NCBI RefSeq assembly: GCF_005519465.1
Contig: NZ_CP027858.1
Location: 3,286,001 to 3,350,000, forward strand
Direction of reading: 5' to 3'
Source: Streptomyces clavuligerus
GTDB taxonomy: Bacteria; Actinomycetota; Actinomycetes; Streptomycetales; Streptomycetaceae
Length of the DNA: 64,000 nucleotides
Shown here piece by piece: positions 17,590 to 27,742 of the stretch. A model generated the notes under the pieces. That model did not search any database and was not told the DNA's origin. It saw only the letters and a list, made by a program, of their open reading frames with translations. How positions within the stretch are numbered: position 1 is the first letter of the stretch; every line of letters begins with the position of its first letter. Position numbers and translations under genes: made by a program.

Positions 17590-17623
17590 ATTGCACCGAG
17601 AGCAATATTCCCTATTGCACCGA
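17590..17623. promoter_or_regulatory. Candidate MocR operator
   Basis: ATTGCACCGA occurs at 17590-17599 and again at 17614-17623. With GCAAT at 17602-17606 this makes three pentamers ATTGC/GCAAT/ATTGC of alternating orientation spaced exactly 12 bp. The site lies between a MocR gene and its divergent exporter gene in the only AT-richer part of the spacer, so it is a likely binding site for the regulator. Confidence 0.5.
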
Positions 17624-17766
17624 TCAAAACACCGATCTACGCTCGGAATTGCCTCACACAGACCGTCGACGCATCTGCCGCACACCGGTACTGACGCCCC
17701 GTCGGACCGCACCCGCGCGGAGCCGTCGCCCCGCCCGCCCCGTTCGCGCACAGGAGAGAGAAGGAG

Positions 17767-18417
17767 ATGGTGGAGACCAGCGCACTCGCCGGTGTGGTGA
17801 TGGTCGCCCTCGGAATGGTCCTCACCCCGGGACCGAACATGATCTATCTCGTCTCCCGCAGCATCACCCAGGGCCGACGTGCGGGGATCATCTCGCTGGG
17901 CGGTGTGGCCCTCGGTTTTCTGGTCTATCTGCTCGCCGCGAATCTCGGCCTGTCGGTGATCTTCGTCGCCGTGCCGGAGTTGTATGTCGCGGTCAAACTG
18001 GCCGGTGCGGCCTATCTGGCATATCTCGCCTGGAACGCCCTGCGGCCCGGTGGCGTGAATGTGTTCTCCCCCGAGGAGGTTCCGCACGACTCCCCGAGCA
18101 GGCTGTTCACCATGGGGCTGATGACGAACATCCTCAACCCCAAGATCGCCGTCATGTATCTCGCACTCATCCCGCAGTTCGTCGACCCGAACGCGGACCG
18201 TGTCCTGTTCCAGGGGCTGATTCTCGGCGGTCTCCAGATCGCGGTGAGCGTCGCGGTCAATCTCGCGATCGTGCTGGCGGCCGGAGCCATCGCCGCCTTT
18301 CTCGGCCGCCACCCCTTCTGGCTCAGGGTTCAGCGCCGCGTGATGGGCGCGGCGCTCGGTACGCTCGCGGTCTCCCTGGCCCTCGACACCTCCGCCCCCG
18401 CCGCACCCGTCTCCTGA
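17767..18417 (+). CDS. LysE/RhtB-family amino-acid exporter
   Basis: 216 residues with six predicted membrane segments. It has the family start MVLTPGPNMIYLVSRSITQGRRAG and the central GLMTNILNPKIAVMYLALIPQF motif. LysE/RhtB proteins export amino acids or related compounds. AAGGAG directly abuts ATG 17767, so GTG 17770 is a possible true start. It is divergent from the MocR gene and lies just before cvm7, so it could export an amino-acid-like product or intermediate of the clavam pathway; that is inference. Confidence 0.88.
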   Translation: MVETSALAGVVMVALGMVLTPGPNMIYLVSRSITQGRRAGIISLGGVALGFLVYLLAANLGLSVIFVAVPELYVAVKLAGAAYLAYLAWNALRPGGVNVFSPEEVPHDSPSRLFTMGLMTNILNPKIAVMYLALIPQFVDPNADRVLFQGLILGGLQIAVSVAVNLAIVLAAGAIAAFLGRHPFWLRVQRRVMGAALGTLAVSLALDTSAPAAPVS

Positions 18418-18808
18418 GGCCGCCGGACCGGGAGCCGACGCGAAGGCACCCCTGGGCAACCGTTCGGAGAGCTTATCCGTTACCCCATGAATCCCGATAT
18501 AAGTGCATTGGCCACTTACCCATGCATGGAACAGGCCAACCTGACCAAAAAATGAGCCCTCCCCACCCGGAATAGATGCTTCCCAGTGTGAAGAAATTTC
18601 ATAGCGGGAGCGTCTGCCGAACAGGACGGCCCATACGCCGCAAGGCAGAACGGACATCGCCGCCCGCCCGGGTCCAGAAAATTCGGAGGACACATCGGAC
18701 GACCGTCTCCGCATCGGCGTCAACTCCCGATTACAGAGAATATTGAGTACGTATCAACCGGGCCTTGATCTACTCAGCCTCCATTGTTCTCTCCAGTCGG
18801 GATGTGCA
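18418..18808. other. AT-richer spacer upstream of the SARP regulator gene
   Basis: No gene seen. The part 18480-18610 is markedly AT-richer than the surroundings (for example GACCAAAAAATGAG near 18541 and GAAATTTCATAG near 18594). It probably carries the promoter and operators of the regulator gene. No clear -10/-35 pair could be fixed. Confidence 0.45.
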
Positions 18809-21800
18809 ATGAAGTACGACATAACCCCACCATCCGGCCTTCGGTTCGACCTCCTCGGCCCGTTGACCGTGACCGCCGGCGAGCAACCCGTGGACCTGGG
18901 CGCGCCACGGCAGCGCGCCCTGCTCGCCCTGCTGCTCATCGATGTCGGCAACGTGGTCCCGCTGCCGGTCATGACCGCGTCGATCTGGGGGGCCGACCCA
19001 CCGTCCCGGGTCCGGGGGACGCTCCAGGCTTATGTGTCCCGACTGCGGAAACTCCTGCACCGCCATGACCGTTCCCTTCGCCTTGTCCACCAGCTCCAGG
19101 GGTATCTCCTCGAAGTGGATTCGGCGAAGGTGGACGCCGTGGTTTTCGAGACACGTGTCAGGGAGTGCCGGGAATTGAGCAGGGCCCGGAACCCCGAGGC
19201 CACCCGGGCCGTGGCCTGGTCCGCCCTGGAGATGTGGAAGGGCACACCCATGGGCGAGCTGCATGATTATGAATTTGTGGCGGCGGAGGCCGACCGGCTG
19301 GAAGGAATCCGGTTACGCGCGCTGGAGACCTGGTCCCAGGCGTGTCTCGATCTCCAGCACTATGAAGAGGTTGCATTTCAGCTCGGCGAGGAGATCCACC
19401 GCAATCCGGAACTGGAACGGCTGGGCGGTCTCTTCATGCGGGCCCAGTATCATTCCGGACGGTCGGCGGAAGCCCTGTTGACGTATGAACGTATGCGTAC
19501 CGCGGTGGCGGAGAATCTGGGGGCCGATATCAGTCCGGAGCTCCAGGAACTCCATGGAAAGATTCTGCGCCAGGAACTCACGGAGACACCCGCCGCGCGA
19601 TCGACGGCCTCCCTCACACGGGCGGCGGGCCCGCACGGGCCCCCGCCCCTGGCCGAAACCGGCACCCCCGCCGCACCCGCGGACATGGCCGAAACCACGG
19701 TGGCGGAGGAAAGCGCCGCGCCCCCCGCCCCGGCGGCGCCCGGGACCCCGCCCCCCATGCCGTCCCCCGTACCGCTCCCCCATCCGTCAGGGGCCGTCCC
19801 GCCGGTCACCCCGGTGCCTCCCCCGGTCCCCCGCTCGGCCCTCCGTTCAGCGGCACCCGCCGAGACCGAGGACCCGGAACCGGCGCCGCCCCCTCCCCCT
19901 CCGCCGGGCGGCCGACTCATCGGCCGCCGCGCCGAACTGCGCAGGCTGCGGCTGCTGCTGACGAAGACCCGCGCGGGCCACGGCCATGTCCTGCTGGTCT
20001 GCGGCGAACAGGGCATCGGGAAGACCCGGCTCCTGGAGCACACCGAGCACACCCTGGCCGCGGGCGCGTTCCGGGTGGTCCGTTCGCACTGCGTCGCCAC
20101 CCTCCCGGCACCGGGCTACTGGCCCTGGGAGCACCTCGTACGCCAGCTCGACCCGGACAGCGGCCTCGGTGACGACGGCGACGCCGACCCCGTCGCCCAG
20201 GCCGAGTGGCTGCCGGAACACCACCTCACCCACCAGATGCGGATCTGCCGGACGGTGCTCGCCGCGGCGCGGCGGACCCCGCTCCTGTTGATCCTGGAGG
20301 ATCTGCACCTCGCCCACGCGCCGGTCCTGGATGTGCTCCAGCTCCTGGTCAAACAGATCGGCCAGGCCCCCGTCATGGTCGTCGCCACCCTGCGCGAGCA
20401 CGATCTCGCCCGGGACCCCGCCGTCCGCCGGGCCGTGGGCCGCATCCTCCAGGCGGGCAACACCGGCACCCTCCGGCTGGACGGGCTCACCGAGGAGCAG
20501 AGCCGGGAGCTGATCGTCTCGGTCGCGGGGGCCCCGTTCGCGCCCCATGACGCCCAACGGCTCCAGCGCGCCTCGGGCGGCAACCCGTTTCTGCTGCTCA
20601 GCATGGTCACAGGGGAGGACGGCACCCAGGAGTGGGCACGGCCGTGCGTCCCGTTCGAGGTGCGCGAGGTGCTGCACGAGCGGCTGAGCGAATGCTCCCC
20701 GTCCACCCAGGACGTGCTCACGCTCTGCGCCGTGCTCGGCATGAGCGTGCGCCGACCGCTGCTCACCGACATCATGTCCACGCTCGACATCCCGCACACC
20801 GCGCTCGACGACGCGCTCGGCACGGGGCTGCTGCGCCACGACCGGAACACCGACGGAATGGTCCACTTCGCCCATGGGCTGACCCGGGACTTCCTGCTCG
20901 ACGACACCCCGCCGGTCACCCGCGCCCGCTGGCACCACCGGGTCGCCGCCACCCTCGCCCTGCGCTTCCAGCAGGGCGACGACCACGCCGAGATCCGCCG
21001 CCACTGTCTGGCCGCGGCCCGTCTGCTCGGCGCCCGCGCGGGGGTGCGCCCCCTGCTGGCGCTGGCCGACCGGGAGCAGTCCCGCTTCTCCCACGCGGAG
21101 GCGCTGCGCTGGCTGGAGAGCGCGGTCGCGGTCGTCGCGGCGCTGCCCCGGGACCAGCCGGTGTCCGCCGTCGAACTCCAGTTGCGCAAACGGATGATGG
21201 CGCTGCACGCGCTGATGGACGGCTATGGATCGGCCCGCGTCGAGACGTTCCTCTCCCAGGTCACCCAGTGGGAACACGTCTTCGACAACACCCAGCCCAC
21301 CGGGCTGCTGCACGTCCAGGCGCTGAGCGCGCTCACCACGGGCCGCCATGAGCAGGCGGCGGAGCTGGCCGGGCTGCTGCACGAGCTGGCCGACCACGGC
21401 GGCGGACCGGAGGCCCGGTCGGCGGCCTGCTATGTGGACGGCGTCACCCTGTATGTGGGCGGACGGGTCGACGAAGCCCTCGCCGCGCTCGCCCAGGGCA
21501 CCGAGATCACGGACGCCCTCCTGGCCGGACACCGCAGGACCGCCGCCCCGCACGGCGGCGGGCACCTCCAGGACCGGCGTATCGACTTCCGCGCCTATCT
21601 GGCGCTCGGCCACTGTCTCAGCGGCGACCGGATTCAGACCCAGCGCTACCGGACGGAACTCCTCCACCTCACCCAGTCGGAACGGTACGACCGGCCGTGG
21701 GACCGGGCCTTCGCCCGCTATGTGGACGCGCTCATCGCCGTCACGGAGTGCGATGTCCAGGGGGTGTGGCTGGCCGCGCGGGCGGGGCTCGACCTCGCCG

Positions 21801-22153
21801 CCCGCTGCCAGCTCCCGTTCTGGCAGCGGATGCTCGCCGTCCCCCTCGGCTGGGCCGAGGTCCACCAGGGGGCGCACGACAAGGGGCTGGCCCGGATGCG
21901 GGAGGCGCTGCACGAGGCGGCCCGGCACCGGACCCTGCTGCGCCGTACGCTCCACCTCGGCCTGCTCGCCGACGCCCTCCAGTACACGGGCGCCCGGGAA
22001 CAGGCCCGGCGCACGATGTCCTCCGCCGTACGGGAGATCGAGCGCCGCGGCGAGTACTTCTGTCTCCGGCCGCAGTGGCCCTGGGCCCGGCTCCTCCACA
22101 GCCACGGCACCTCCGCCGCGGCGGAGCACCGGGTCGTCCACGGCAGGCACTGA
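18809..22153 (+). CDS. cvm7: Large SARP/AfsR-type regulator with AAA ATPase domain (Cvm7)
   Basis: 1114 residues from ATG 18809; TTG 18743 is an alternative start adding 22 residues. Order: an OmpR-type winged helix (about residues 8-95, FDLLGPLTVTAGEQPVDLG... RQRALLALLL), a bacterial transcriptional activation domain (about 100-250), a Pro/Ala linker (about 265-365), an AAA/NB-ARC-like ATPase with Walker A CGEQGIGKTR (about residue 400) and Walker B LLILEDLHL, then a long helical TPR-like C-terminus. SARPs activate antibiotic clusters by binding direct repeats near -35. Position beside cas1/cvm3 matches the published regulator gene cvm7 of the clavam cluster. Confidence 0.88.
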   Translation: MKYDITPPSGLRFDLLGPLTVTAGEQPVDLGAPRQRALLALLLIDVGNVVPLPVMTASIWGADPPSRVRGTLQAYVSRLRKLLHRHDRSLRLVHQLQGYLLEVDSAKVDAVVFETRVRECRELSRARNPEATRAVAWSALEMWKGTPMGELHDYEFVAAEADRLEGIRLRALETWSQACLDLQHYEEVAFQLGEEIHRNPELERLGGLFMRAQYHSGRSAEALLTYERMRTAVAENLGADISPELQELHGKILRQELTETPAARSTASLTRAAGPHGPPPLAETGTPAAPADMAETTVAEESAAPPAPAAPGTPPPMPSPVPLPHPSGAVPPVTPVPPPVPRSALRSAAPAETEDPEPAPPPPPPPGGRLIGRRAELRRLRLLLTKTRAGHGHVLLVCGEQGIGKTRLLEHTEHTLAAGAFRVVRSHCVATLPAPGYWPWEHLVRQLDPDSGLGDDGDADPVAQAEWLPEHHLTHQMRICRTVLAAARRTPLLLILEDLHLAHAPVLDVLQLLVKQIGQAPVMVVATLREHDLARDPAVRRAVGRILQAGNTGTLRLDGLTEEQSRELIVSVAGAPFAPHDAQRLQRASGGNPFLLLSMVTGEDGTQEWARPCVPFEVREVLHERLSECSPSTQDVLTLCAVLGMSVRRPLLTDIMSTLDIPHTALDDALGTGLLRHDRNTDGMVHFAHGLTRDFLLDDTPPVTRARWHHRVAATLALRFQQGDDHAEIRRHCLAAARLLGARAGVRPLLALADREQSRFSHAEALRWLESAVAVVAALPRDQPVSAVELQLRKRMMALHALMDGYGSARVETFLSQVTQWEHVFDNTQPTGLLHVQALSALTTGRHEQAAELAGLLHELADHGGGPEARSAACYVDGVTLYVGGRVDEALAALAQGTEITDALLAGHRRTAAPHGGGHLQDRRIDFRAYLALGHCLSGDRIQTQRYRTELLHLTQSERYDRPWDRAFARYVDALIAVTECDVQGVWLAARAGLDLAARCQLPFWQRMLAVPLGWAEVHQGAHDKGLARMREALHEAARHRTLLRRTLHLGLLADALQYTGAREQARRTMSSAVREIERRGEYFCLRPQWPWARLLHSHGTSAAAEHRVVHGRH

Positions 22154-22285
22154 CCCGGGGCCGGCCGGAGCCGGGCCCGTACGGTACGGGTCCGGCTCCG
22201 GACCCGGCGGCCCGGAGCCGGGCGGGGCGGGGCGGCCCGACGGTTCCGGGGCCGGCGGTTGTGGGAGGGGGCGGCCCCCGATCGC

Positions 22286-22852
22286 TCAGACCGGGCAGAC
22301 GGCGGACCGCCGCCCCGCCCGGCCCGAGCCGCCGCCCCCGGCCCAGTGCCCGTAGTCGCCCCGCAGGAAGACCAGGGGCGAACCCTCGCGGATCACCCCG
22401 AGGTCGCGCACCGCCCCGGTGACGAACCAGTGGTCGCCCGCCTCCGTCTCCCCCGCCACCTCGCAGTCGAACCACGCGAGCGCGTCGAGCAGGACGGGGG
22501 AGCCGGTGGCCGTCGTCCGGTACGGCACCTCCCAGCGCCCCGGATCGCCCCCGGCGAAACTCCGGCAGACCGGGCCCTGATCCGCGCCGAGCACATTGAC
22601 GCAGAAACGCCCGGCCGCCCGGAGCCGCGGCCAGGTCGTCGACGACCTGGCCGGGAGGAAACCCACCAGCACCGGATCGAGCGACACCGAGGTGAACGTC
22701 CCCACCACCATGGCGGGCGGCGGCTGCCCCGGAGCCTCGGCCGGACCGGTGACCAGGACCACCCCGGTGGGATAGTGGCCCGCCACCCGGCGCAGCAGAC
22801 TCCCGGACACGGACCCGTGGGTGTGCGCGGAAAGGCCCGGAGGCCGGGTCAC
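22286..22852 (-). CDS. cvm3: Flavin reductase-like protein (Cvm3)
   Basis: 188 residues from GTG 22852, which overlaps the stop of the preceding gene (GTGA), so the two are translationally coupled. The flavin reductase-like FMN-binding domain is seen in TGVVLVTG, VGTFTSVSLDPVLVGFLPA and RFCVNVLG. Such proteins give reduced FMN to a partner monooxygenase; the obvious partner is the luciferase-like Cvm5. The place relative to cas1 matches cvm3 of the published cluster. The longer frame to 22969 is not used. Confidence 0.86.
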   Translation of the reverse strand: MTRPPGLSAHTHGSVSGSLLRRVAGHYPTGVVLVTGPAEAPGQPPPAMVVGTFTSVSLDPVLVGFLPARSSTTWPRLRAAGRFCVNVLGADQGPVCRSFAGGDPGRWEVPYRTTATGSPVLLDALAWFDCEVAGETEAGDHWFVTGAVRDLGVIREGSPLVFLRGDYGHWAGGGGSGRAGRRSAVCPV

Positions 22853-23304
22853 AGCCACGGGTAACGCGCGGTGTCCTTGCCCGCGTAATCGGGGTCCAGA
22901 TAGACGAAGGCCCGGTGGACGAGGAAGTCCCGCACCTCGTAGACCGTGCACCAGCGCCCGGCGGCCCACTCGGGGTCACCCGCCCGCCACGGCCCGTCCC
23001 GGTGCTCACCGTGGGTGGTGCCCTCCGCGGCGAGGAGTTCGGTCCCGGTCAGAATCCAGTTGACGGACCACAGATGGTGGGTGATCGAGCGGATGGTGCC
23101 CCCGAGGTCGTCGAAGAGCCGGGCGATCTCGGACTTGCCCCGGGCCAGACCCCACTTGGGGAAGAAGAAGACCGCGTCCTCGGCGAAGTAGTCGATCGCG
23201 GGGGTGCCGTCGCTGCCGACGCCGCCGTTGTCGAACGCCTTGAAGTACGCGGTGATGACCGCCTTGCGCTGCTCGTCCGTCATACCGGCCGATGCCACGG
23301 ACAT
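22849..23304 (-). CDS. cvm2: SnoaL/NTF2-like protein (Cvm2)
   Basis: 151 residues from ATG 23304 with GGAGG seven bases upstream. The small NTF2-like fold is indicated by AVITAYFKAFDNGG, DYFAEDAVFFFPKWGLARGKSEI and a C-terminal VYEVRDFLVHRAFVYLDPDY. Members include isomerases, cyclases and hydratases of secondary metabolism as well as non-catalytic proteins. Coupled to cvm3 by a 4-bp overlap. It probably acts on a clavam intermediate, but no reaction can be assigned from sequence. Confidence 0.84.
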   Translation of the reverse strand: MSVASAGMTDEQRKAVITAYFKAFDNGGVGSDGTPAIDYFAEDAVFFFPKWGLARGKSEIARLFDDLGGTIRSITHHLWSVNWILTGTELLAAEGTTHGEHRDGPWRAGDPEWAAGRWCTVYEVRDFLVHRAFVYLDPDYAGKDTARYPWL

Positions 23305-23740
23305 GAAACGACCTCCAGAGATTCCGGGTGGCTGTGCTGGGGCTGCGGAAGGGGTGTCCCCCGCGAAGGACGGCGGACGCCGCGGACGCCGCGGCCGTCT
23401 CCCCGGCGGACGGGTCCCAGCGTCCTGGAGAGGGCTTGGCGGCGGCTTGACGCCGTGCTGTCCCGCGGCTTGCGGAACGCGAAGTACCGGCCAGCGTACG
23501 GGCGTTGCACCGGACGTGTACGCCGGTCGGGACCCCTCGTACCCCCGGAGCCGGCCGACCCCGGCGGCTCCGGGGGTACGGACGCGCCGGACCGGCCCGA
23601 GCGAGCCGGACGGGTCGGACGGTGCGCGTGGTTCCGGTGTGTCGGACAGCTCGGACGGGCCGGACGGTGCGCGTGGTTCCGGTGTGTCGGACAGCTCGGA
23701 CGGGTCGGACGGTGCGCGTGGTTCCGGCACGCCGGACGGG
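23305..23740. other. Spacer between cvm1 and cvm2
   Basis: No gene supported. It contains a GCGGACGCC duplication (near 23366-23390) and the 45-bp tandem array at its cvm1 end. It should hold the promoter of cvm2-cvm3 unless these are read through from cvm1. Confidence 0.5.
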
Positions 23741-23745
23741 TCAGT
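23616..23745. repeat. 45-bp tandem repeat, nearly three copies
   Basis: Units beginning CGGACGGTGCGCGTGGTTCC start at 23616, 23661 and 23706; the third is cut short at the cvm1 stop codon. Copies one and two differ at a single visible position. The period is a multiple of three, so frames stay open through it. Confidence 0.85.
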
Positions 23746-24775
23746 TGCCGATCATGGCGAGCAATGCCGGGGTGTACCGCTCCCCGGACACCGGGTGGGA
23801 GATCGCGGCCGTCACCTCCGCGAGGGACCGGTCGTCCAGCCGGATCGAGGCGGCGGCGAGATTGTCCGCGAGATGGGCCGGGTTCGCGGTGCCCGGGATC
23901 GGGACGACGTCCTCGCCCCGGTGGTGCAGCCAGGCGAGCGCGAGCTGTGCCAGGGTCAGCCCCAGACCGTCCGCGACCGGGCGCAGCCGGTGCAGCAACG
24001 AGCGGTTGCGCGCGAGGGCCGGAGCGCTGAACCGGGGCTGGCCCCGGCGGAAGTCCTCGTCCCCCAGATCGTCGGTGGTGCGGATGGTGCCGGTGAGAAA
24101 ACCCCGTCCCAGAGGGGCGTAAGCGACGATCCCGATCCCCAGCTCCCGGCAGACGGGCACCACCTCGTCCTCGATCCCGCGCGACCACAGGCTCCACTCG
24201 CTCTGCACCGCCGTCACCGGGTGCACCGCGTCCGCCCGGCGCAGCGTGGCCGCGGAGGGCTCGGAGAGACCGAGCCTGCGGACCTTGCCCTCGCGCACCA
24301 GCTCGGCCACCGCACCCACGGTCTCCTCGATCGGCACCGCCGGGTCCGTCCAGTGCTGGTAGTACAGGTCGATGCGGTCGGTGCCGAGACGACGCAGGGA
24401 CCGTTCGCAGGCCGCGCGGACGTAGGACGGCTCGCCGCACAAGCCCTGGAAGGCGCCGTCGGACGAGCGCACCATGCCGAACTTGGTGGCGATCAGCACC
24501 TCGTCCCGGCGGCCCGCGACCGCCCGTCCGAGCAGCTCCTCACCGGCGCCGAGCCCCTGGACGTCGGCGGTGTCCAGCAGGGTGACCCCGGCGTCGACGG
24601 CGGCGCGGATGGTGGCCGTCGCCCGGGCGCGGTCCGGGCGTCCGTAGAAGTCGGTGGTCGGCAGGCAGCCGAGCCCCTGGGCACTGACCGGAAGGTCCCG
24701 CAGGGCGCGGACCGGCGGACGCGGAACCGCGGCGGACACGGAACCGGCCGGGGACTCGGACGGAGAGCGGGACAT
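23741..24775 (-). CDS. cvm1: Aldo/keto reductase family protein lacking the catalytic Tyr (Cvm1)
   Basis: 344 residues from ATG 24775 with GGAGG six bases upstream. The AKR barrel is clear: GLGCLPTTDFYG, Asp68 in LLDTADV, Lys98 in ATKFGM, His141 in YYQHW, and an NADPH-site-like VVPIPGTANPAHLADNL. The residue that should be catalytic Tyr, five after Asp68, is Gln73 (DTADVQG, codon CAG). Three of the four tetrad residues are thus kept. In the published clavam cluster this gene is cvm1 and is needed for 5S clavams (from memory). A C-terminal stop abuts the tandem repeat. Confidence 0.88.
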   Translation of the reverse strand: MSRSPSESPAGSVSAAVPRPPVRALRDLPVSAQGLGCLPTTDFYGRPDRARATATIRAAVDAGVTLLDTADVQGLGAGEELLGRAVAGRRDEVLIATKFGMVRSSDGAFQGLCGEPSYVRAACERSLRRLGTDRIDLYYQHWTDPAVPIEETVGAVAELVREGKVRRLGLSEPSAATLRRADAVHPVTAVQSEWSLWSRGIEDEVVPVCRELGIGIVAYAPLGRGFLTGTIRTTDDLGDEDFRRGQPRFSAPALARNRSLLHRLRPVADGLGLTLAQLALAWLHHRGEDVVPIPGTANPAHLADNLAAASIRLDDRSLAEVTAAISHPVSGERYTPALLAMIGN

Positions 24776-26425
<1,650 letters not shown>

Positions 26426-26550
26426 ACCCCCGCCCCGGGCCACCGCCCGACCGCCCCCGCGCACCGGACGCGCCCGCCTGTACGGCGGTCCCGCCCGGGC
26501 CCGTACACCTGAAGCGCCCGGCGGACCGCCGCCCCGCCGGGGGACGGACA

Positions 26551-26588
26551 GAGCCGGGTGCGGGAGGACGTCCTCCCGCACCCGGCTC
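26551..26588. terminator. Perfect 38-bp palindrome between convergent cas1 and cvm4
   Basis: Every base from 26551 to 26588 pairs around the centre at 26569/26570 (arms GAGCCGGGTGCGGGAGGACG and complement). It is the strongest inverted repeat in the window and lies between two convergent genes, so a bidirectional terminator is likely. The rest of 26329-26701 holds no gene. Confidence 0.8.
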
Positions 26589-26701
26589 CCCACCGTTCCG
26601 CACCGACCGCACCCGACCGTGCCGCAGGCGCCACCGGCACCGCACCGCCCGCGCCGGCAGCCACCACAGGCGCCACGCCGCCCGCACGGTGCCCGCGCTG
26701 C

Positions 26702-27688
26702 TCAGCCCCCGTCCACCGGGCTGTCCAGCAGCCGCCGCAGCGCGCCCCCGATGAACTCCCGGTCGGCGGCCGACCCCCCGGACCCCGCGAGATGCCCCCA
26801 CACTCCCGGGATCACCTCCAGCGAGGCATACGGCAGCAGATCGGCCACCCGCTTCTCGTCCTCGACGGCGAAACACACGTCCAGGGCGCCCGGCAGCACC
26901 ACGGCCCGCGCCGTGACGGAGGCCAGCGCCGCCTCGACGCTCCCCCCGGCCCCGGGTGTCGCCCCCACATCCGTGTTCTCCCAGGTGCGCACCATGGTGA
27001 GCAGATCCGCGGCGCCGGGCCCGGAGAGGAAGACCTGCTCCCAGAAGCCGGTGAGGTACTCCTCGCGGGTGGCGAAACCCAGCTCCCGGTGGGCACGGCG
27101 GGCCCAGAAGGAACGCGAGGTCCCCCACCCGGCGAACACCCGGCCCGCCGCCTTCCGCCCCCGCTCCCCGGCGTCGGCGCTGAGCGCCGCGGCCAGACCG
27201 GACAGCAGGACCAGGCTGTGCGGGCTGCTCACCGGCGCCCCGCAGATCGGGGCGATCCGGCGCACCATCCCCGGATGCGACACGGCCCACTGGTAGGCGT
27301 GGGCCGCGCCCATCGACCAGCCCGTGACCAGGGCCAGTTCCCGTACCCCCAGCTCCTCGGTGAGCAGCCGGTGCTGCGCCGCGACATTGTCCTGCGGAGT
27401 GATCAGCGGAAAGCGGGACCCCGACGGGTGGTTGCCGGGCGAGCTGGAGACCCCGTTGCCGAAGAGTCCGGCGGTGACGACGCAGTACCGCCGGGTGTCC
27501 AGCGGCAGCCCCGCACCGATCAGCCAGTCGTACCCGGTGTGGTCCCGGCCGAAGAACGACGGACAGAGCACCACGTTCGTCCCGTCGGCGTTCGGCGTGC
27601 CGTACATGGCGTAACCGATCCGGGCGTCCCGCAGGACCTCCCCGTTCAGCAACGGCAGTTCGTCGATCTCGAATATGCGGCATTCCAC
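26702..27688 (-). CDS. cvm4: Homoserine O-acetyltransferase-like alpha/beta hydrolase (Cvm4)
   Basis: 328 residues, MetX-like fold. A likely triad is Ser125 (GWSMGAAH), Asp270 (PGALDVCF) and His299 (GVWGHLAG). The MetX-like N-terminal part LRDARIGYAMYGTPNADGTN and SFFGRDHTGYDWLIG are visible. MetX enzymes transfer an acetyl or succinyl group from CoA to a hydroxyl. In the clavam cluster this is cvm4, annotated as acetyltransferase. An acyl transfer to a clavam alcohol, or hydrolysis, is plausible but unproven. An AGGAGG site lies upstream; cvm5 ends 54 bases upstream, so cvm5-cvm4 are probably one transcript. Confidence 0.86.
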   Translation of the reverse strand: MECRIFEIDELPLLNGEVLRDARIGYAMYGTPNADGTNVVLCPSFFGRDHTGYDWLIGAGLPLDTRRYCVVTAGLFGNGVSSSPGNHPSGSRFPLITPQDNVAAQHRLLTEELGVRELALVTGWSMGAAHAYQWAVSHPGMVRRIAPICGAPVSSPHSLVLLSGLAAALSADAGERGRKAAGRVFAGWGTSRSFWARRAHRELGFATREEYLTGFWEQVFLSGPGAADLLTMVRTWENTDVGATPGAGGSVEAALASVTARAVVLPGALDVCFAVEDEKRVADLLPYASLEVIPGVWGHLAGSGGSAADREFIGGALRRLLDSPVDGG

Positions 27689-27742
27689 CGCTGACCTCCT
27701 TGTTCGATCCCCCCGGACAACAGGTCGGTCGTGGCCGGAGAC

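Noticed and set aside
23305..23730. N-terminal extension of Cvm2 containing PEPRAPSDPSELSDT repeats
   Set aside because: ATG 23304 has a strong ribosome site; the upstream frame only reads the 45-bp DNA repeat.
23616..23745. CRISPR array
   Set aside because: The units are directly abutting 45-bp tandem copies without spacers.
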